Part shown: positions 60,745 through 64,000 of the stretch, piece by piece
Numbering within the stretch: position 1 is the stretch's first letter
Layout: each line of letters begins with the position of its first letter
Assembly: GCF_024125425.1 (NCBI RefSeq)
Contig: NZ_JAMXWN010000001.1
Span: 186,001 to 250,000 of the forward strand
Source of the DNA: Sporolactobacillus kofuensis
Lineage (GTDB): Bacteria; Bacillota; Bacilli; Bacillales; Sporolactobacillaceae
Reading direction: 5' to 3'
Length of the DNA stretch: 64,000 bases
Program-made: the position numbers and the translations under genes
The notes under the pieces: model-generated
Databases searched by the model: none
What the model was told of the DNA's origin: nothing
The model's input: only the letters and a program-made list of their open reading frames with translations

Positions 60745-61532
60745 GACAGCGAATCATTACCGGTATTCTAGCCGGAGCCGTCTATCTCGCATTACTATGG
60801 ATCGGCTCATTTCCTTTTACATTATTTGTTGCAGCCATTGCAGTGATAAGCTTTATTGAACTCGCTGAAATGAATAAACTTCGTTATTATTCACCTGAAG
60901 TTCTTCTTGGCGCATTAGCTGTTGCCTTTTTTGTACTTACTGCATTAGCACCGCTGTCAATAGTCTATTCGGTTTGGCTCAAAGCATTTATTCTTCTAGC
61001 ATTACTTCTGTTAGGTTTGATGGTACTAACGAAGAATCAATGTTCCTATCCCAAGATAGCCTATCTGTTTTTTTCCGTTTTTTACATAAGTATCCCATTT
61101 TATTTGCTTATTCGAATCCGGATAGACAGTCTAGCATTAATCTTATTTGTTCAGATTGTGATTTGGGCAACGGACAGTGGTGCCTATTTTGTTGGCCGAA
61201 AGTTCGGCAGGAACAAACTGGCGCCTAATCTAAGTCCCAATAAAACGAGGGAAGGGTCCATTGGCGCAATTATTACCGCGCTAGTCGTTGCAGCAATATT
61301 CCAGATTATTTTCGGGAAGATGCTCTATGCTTCATGGCTAACATTGATTGGCGTTACGTTACTCATATCAATAGTCGGGCAACTTGGCGATTTGGCAGAA
61401 TCTGCTGTGAAACGATTTTTTAACGTGAAGGATTCCGGTAATCTTCTGCCCGGTCACGGGGGACTGCTCGATCGATTCGATAGTTTAATCTTCGTCCTCC
61501 CGCTGCTTTATGTATTTGGACTAATAGGTTGA
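60741..61532 (+). CDS. cdsA: Phosphatidate cytidylyltransferase
   Basis: CdsA makes CDP-diacylglycerol, precursor of phosphatidylglycerol and other anionic lipids. The 263-residue protein has about seven to eight transmembrane helices and the signature [13 protein letters not shown] … [17 protein letters not shown] … [13 protein letters not shown] near its C-terminus. ATG 60741 starts in the uppS stop (ATGA). Phosphatidate, its substrate, is normally supplied through PlsX-PlsY-PlsC, of which plsX is not at its usual place in this window. Confidence 0.95.
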   Translation: MRQRIITGILAGAVYLALLWIGSFPFTLFVAAIAVISFIELAEMNKLRYYSPEVLLGALAVAFFVLTALAPLSIVYSVWLKAFILLALLLLGLMVLTKNQCSYPKIAYLFFSVFYISIPFYLLIRIRIDSLALILFVQIVIWATDSGAYFVGRKFGRNKLAPNLSPNKTREGSIGAIITALVVAAIFQIIFGKMLYASWLTLIGVTLLISIVGQLGDLAESAVKRFFNVKDSGNLLPGHGGLLDRFDSLIFVLPLLYVFGLIG

Positions 61533-61545
61533 GGAGGAAATTGTC

Positions 61546-62694
61546 TTGAAGAAGATTAGTTTACTTGGGGCGACAGGTTCAGTAGGCCTTCAAACCCTAG
61601 ATGTTATTCGTGAACATCCCGAACATTTTTCGGTTGTAGCGCTTGCATTTGGCGAGAATATTAAGACTGCTCTGCCTTTAATCCATGAATTTCAACCAAA
61701 ACTTGTTGCTGTGAAAAACAAACAGATCGCTGATCAACTCAGCAATCAATTGGATTCACATATTCGTTTAGTTTATGGTGTTGAAGGTATGATTGAGACA
61801 GCAGTGCATCCAGAAAGTGATCTACTTGTTAATGCTGTTCTTGGGAGTATTGGATTAGAGCCCACGCTTGCAGCGATCAAAGCAGGGAAGACGATAGGGC
61901 TTGCAAATAAAGAAACACTTGTCACTGCGGGACACTTGGTCATGAAAAGTGCAGCTGAGCACGGTGTTTCCATACTGCCTATTGATAGTGAGCATTCAGC
62001 GATTTTTCAATCAATGCAAGGACAGGACCGCTCAGCTATTTCACGATTAATCCTGACTGCTTCAGGAGGCAGCTTCAGAGACAAAAGCCGTGACGAGCTT
62101 TCCGAAGTGACCATTGAAGATGCTTTAAACCACCCGAACTGGTCAATGGGTGCAAAGATAACGGTCGATTCAGCGACTATGATGAATAAAGGGCTCGAAG
62201 TTATTGAAGCGCATTGGCTCTTCGATATGCCTTACGAAAAAATAGATACGATTATCCACAGAGAAAGTATTGTTCACTCATTAGTTGAATATGCTGATCA
62301 TAGTGTCATTGCTCAATTGGGTATGCCAAGCATGCTTGTCCCGATTCAATACGCACTGACCTATCCTTCACGATTTGAGCTAAAACAAACCAAGCAACTG
62401 AATCTATGGGAAATAGGAAGTTTGCATTTTCAAAAAGTGGACATGCAACGCTATCCAAGCGTATCATTAGCATATCATGCGGGAAAAATTGGCGGTTCAA
62501 TGCCAACTGTGCTGAATGCTGCAAATGAAACAGCAGTTCAGGCTTTTCTTTCCGGAAAAATTAAGTTTCTGGATATCGAACGGTATGTAGAAATGGCGCT
62601 TGATCAGCACGATAGGATTCAGATGCCTGATCTAGAGACCATTGAAGCCGTTGATAAGGAAACCCGCGCTTTTGTCATGAAACAAATAATGTAA
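61546..62694 (+). CDS. dxr: 1-deoxy-D-xylulose 5-phosphate reductoisomerase
   Basis: Dxr makes methylerythritol 4-phosphate, the first committed step of the non-mevalonate isoprenoid route, using NADPH and a divalent metal. The 382-residue protein has the NADPH-binding [13 protein letters not shown] near 5-17, [12 protein letters not shown], the metal-site [12 protein letters not shown] and the flexible loop [28 protein letters not shown]. Start TTG 61546 follows GAGGAGGAAA. It feeds the same isoprenoid pathway that uppS uses. Confidence 0.96.
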   Translation: MKKISLLGATGSVGLQTLDVIREHPEHFSVVALAFGENIKTALPLIHEFQPKLVAVKNKQIADQLSNQLDSHIRLVYGVEGMIETAVHPESDLLVNAVLGSIGLEPTLAAIKAGKTIGLANKETLVTAGHLVMKSAAEHGVSILPIDSEHSAIFQSMQGQDRSAISRLILTASGGSFRDKSRDELSEVTIEDALNHPNWSMGAKITVDSATMMNKGLEVIEAHWLFDMPYEKIDTIIHRESIVHSLVEYADHSVIAQLGMPSMLVPIQYALTYPSRFELKQTKQLNLWEIGSLHFQKVDMQRYPSVSLAYHAGKIGGSMPTVLNAANETAVQAFLSGKIKFLDIERYVEMALDQHDRIQMPDLETIEAVDKETRAFVMKQIM

Positions 62695-62713
62695 AAGCAG
62701 AGGTGTCAAGCTC

Positions 62714-63976
62714 TTGGAAACTTTGATTATCGTTGTGATCATTTTCGGACTTCTCGTTTCGATCCATGAATTTGGCCATTTAATCGTTGCCAAACGCTCG
62801 GGAATTTTGTGTCGTGAGTACGCAATTGGATTTGGCCCGAAAATTTTTGCAGTTAAGAAAGGCGAGACAGTCTATACCTTGCGTTTGCTCCCAATTGGCG
62901 GCTACGTACGTATGGCGGGTGAAGATCCTGAAACTTTTGAAGTGAAACCTGGGCAAAGTATTGGGGTCTACTTGGATAGAAGAGGACATGTTTCAAGAAT
63001 TGTCAGTGATCACTTAGAAAAGCATCCCGATGCACGATTTATTACGGTTGAGAGATGTGATCTTGATGAGAAACTTATCCTGTCCGGATATGAACAAGAG
63101 GATGGGCCTCTTGTCAGCTATACAGTGAACCGTGATGCAACCTATCTAGCCGATAATCAAGACTTCCAAATTGCACCACGTGATCGCCAATTTGCTTCCA
63201 AACCGCTGCTCGCACGGTTTCTAACCATATTTGCCGGGCCGCTCATGAACTTGATCTTAGCCGTGGTCATCTTCATTATTTATTTCAGTATTCAGGGCGT
63301 TCCATCAAATGAACCTGTGCTGGGGAAAGTAATTAATGGTTATCCCGCAGAAAAATCTGGTTTAGTTGCCGGTGATCGTATTGTTCAAATTGATGGACAC
63401 CGGACAATGAACTGGCAGGGGATTGTCAATTATGTGAGCGATCATCCAAAAGAAAACATTCATTTAACAGTTGAACGTAACGGTCGTCAGAAACAAGTAT
63501 CGTTAATAACAGGTCAACGCAAAGGCGAAAATGGTAAGTTTGAAGGCGTTATTGGTGTCTATCAACCAACGAGGCATTCCTTTATTGCATCAGTAGGTGC
63601 AGGCTTTAGTCAAACCTATTATTGGGTGAAAATGGAGCTAGTTGGATTGAAGATGCTGGTAACCGGCGGGTTTGATCTCAATAAATTAGCAGGACCGGTA
63701 GGTATCTATCATGCGACCGGTGAGGTGGTTGCTCAAGGTTTATTCTTTGTCTTAAACTGGACTGCATTCCTCAGTGTTAATCTGGCAGTAATCAACCTAT
63801 TGCCGCTTCCTGCGCTTGATGGCGGACGCTTGCTTTTTCTCATTTTGGAGGCATTGCGAGGAAAGCCGGTGGAACCGCAGAAAGAAGCGCTTGTTCATTT
63901 TATCGGCTTTGCATTCCTTATGCTACTCATGCTGCTGGTCACCTGGAATGATTTGCAGAACCTTTTTTCGCGCTAG
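62714..63976 (+). CDS. rseP: Site-2 membrane metalloprotease RseP (YluC/RasP)
   Basis: RasP of B. subtilis cleaves anti-sigma factors and signal-peptide remnants within the membrane. The 420-residue protein has the zinc motif HEFGH at about 18-22 in the first transmembrane helix, a conserved YAIGFGPKIFAVKKGET stretch, a single PDZ domain near 205-275 (VINGYPAEKSGLVAGDRIVQIDG), and the third zinc ligand in LLPLPALDGGRLLF near the C-terminus. Translation starts at TTG 62714 after AGAGGTG. The stop is 24 bases from the window end; proS would be expected next. Confidence 0.95.
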   Translation: METLIIVVIIFGLLVSIHEFGHLIVAKRSGILCREYAIGFGPKIFAVKKGETVYTLRLLPIGGYVRMAGEDPETFEVKPGQSIGVYLDRRGHVSRIVSDHLEKHPDARFITVERCDLDEKLILSGYEQEDGPLVSYTVNRDATYLADNQDFQIAPRDRQFASKPLLARFLTIFAGPLMNLILAVVIFIIYFSIQGVPSNEPVLGKVINGYPAEKSGLVAGDRIVQIDGHRTMNWQGIVNYVSDHPKENIHLTVERNGRQKQVSLITGQRKGENGKFEGVIGVYQPTRHSFIASVGAGFSQTYYWVKMELVGLKMLVTGGFDLNKLAGPVGIYHATGEVVAQGLFFVLNWTAFLSVNLAVINLLPLPALDGGRLLFLILEALRGKPVEPQKEALVHFIGFAFLMLLMLLVTWNDLQNLFSR

Positions 63977-64000
63977 GCGCACTTTGTTTTATGAATTTGA

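Noticed and set aside
1-64000. CRISPR, prophage, insertion sequence or defence system
   Set aside because: Every stretch is explained by core genes, their control regions or the intergenic repeat; no transposase, integrase, spacer array or nuclease cassette was seen.

Overview
The window is a contiguous stretch of core chromosome from a motile, endospore-forming, low-to-moderate GC member of the Bacillales. Almost every gene is on the + strand and follows the Bacillus subtilis order thiN–spoVM–rpmB … codY–fla/che–sigD–swrB–rpsB–tsf–pyrH–frr–uppS–cdsA–dxr–rseP. Spore formation is supported by a complete 26-residue SpoVM peptide, and Gram-positive chemotaxis by FliY, CheC and CheD. Several genes that normally sit in this order are missing: fakA, plsX, ylqD, sucCD, and codV-clpQ-clpY. 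Loss of sucCD would suit a fermentative spore-former such as the Sporolactobacillaceae, but that placement is inference from gene order and remembered protein similarity.

Layout. 1–1,070: the 3' end of thiN, spoVM with a sigma-E-like promoter, a possible orphan transcript ending in a perfect palindrome, and rpmB on the minus strand. 1,086–1,779: a tandem array of about five units (about 173 bp each) of a GC-rich intergenic element, which recurs singly at about 17.07, 19.09 and (degenerate) 28.86 kb. 1,951–9,810: asp23, serine dehydratase sdaAB-sdaAA, recG, the FapR-controlled lipid cluster fapR-fabD-fabG-acpP, and rnc. 9,965–19,010: smc, the signal-recognition-particle genes ftsY-ylxM-ffh, then rpsP-khpA-rimM-trmD-rplS. 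19,324–27,505: rbgA, rnhB, the flagellar-export-like pair ylqG-ylqH, dprA, topA, trmFO. 27,918–28,694: codY.

29,309–56,529 is the fla/che operon: flgB flgC fliE fliF fliG fliH fliI fliJ ylxF fliK flgD, a TIGR02530-like gene, flgE swrD fliL fliM fliY cheY fliO fliP fliQ fliR flhB flhA flhF flhG cheB cheA cheW cheC cheD sigD swrB. It encodes basal body, hook, export gate, C-ring, the receptor-kinase pathway, and the sigma factor for late flagellar genes. Many adjacent genes overlap by 4 nt, so translation is probably coupled. Upstream lie a CodY-like box, a sigma-A-like promoter and a 20-bp direct duplication. 56,675–63,976: rpsB-tsf-pyrH-frr-uppS-cdsA-dxr-rseP, with structured leaders and terminator hairpins between genes.

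No phage, insertion sequence, CRISPR, tRNA or rRNA was seen. The most notable signals are the intergenic repeat family, the paired loss of fakA and plsX, the ylqG-ylqH pair, a hairpin-bearing mini-ORF before swrD, structured leaders at rpsB and rplS, and a candidate orphan RNA at about 650–763.
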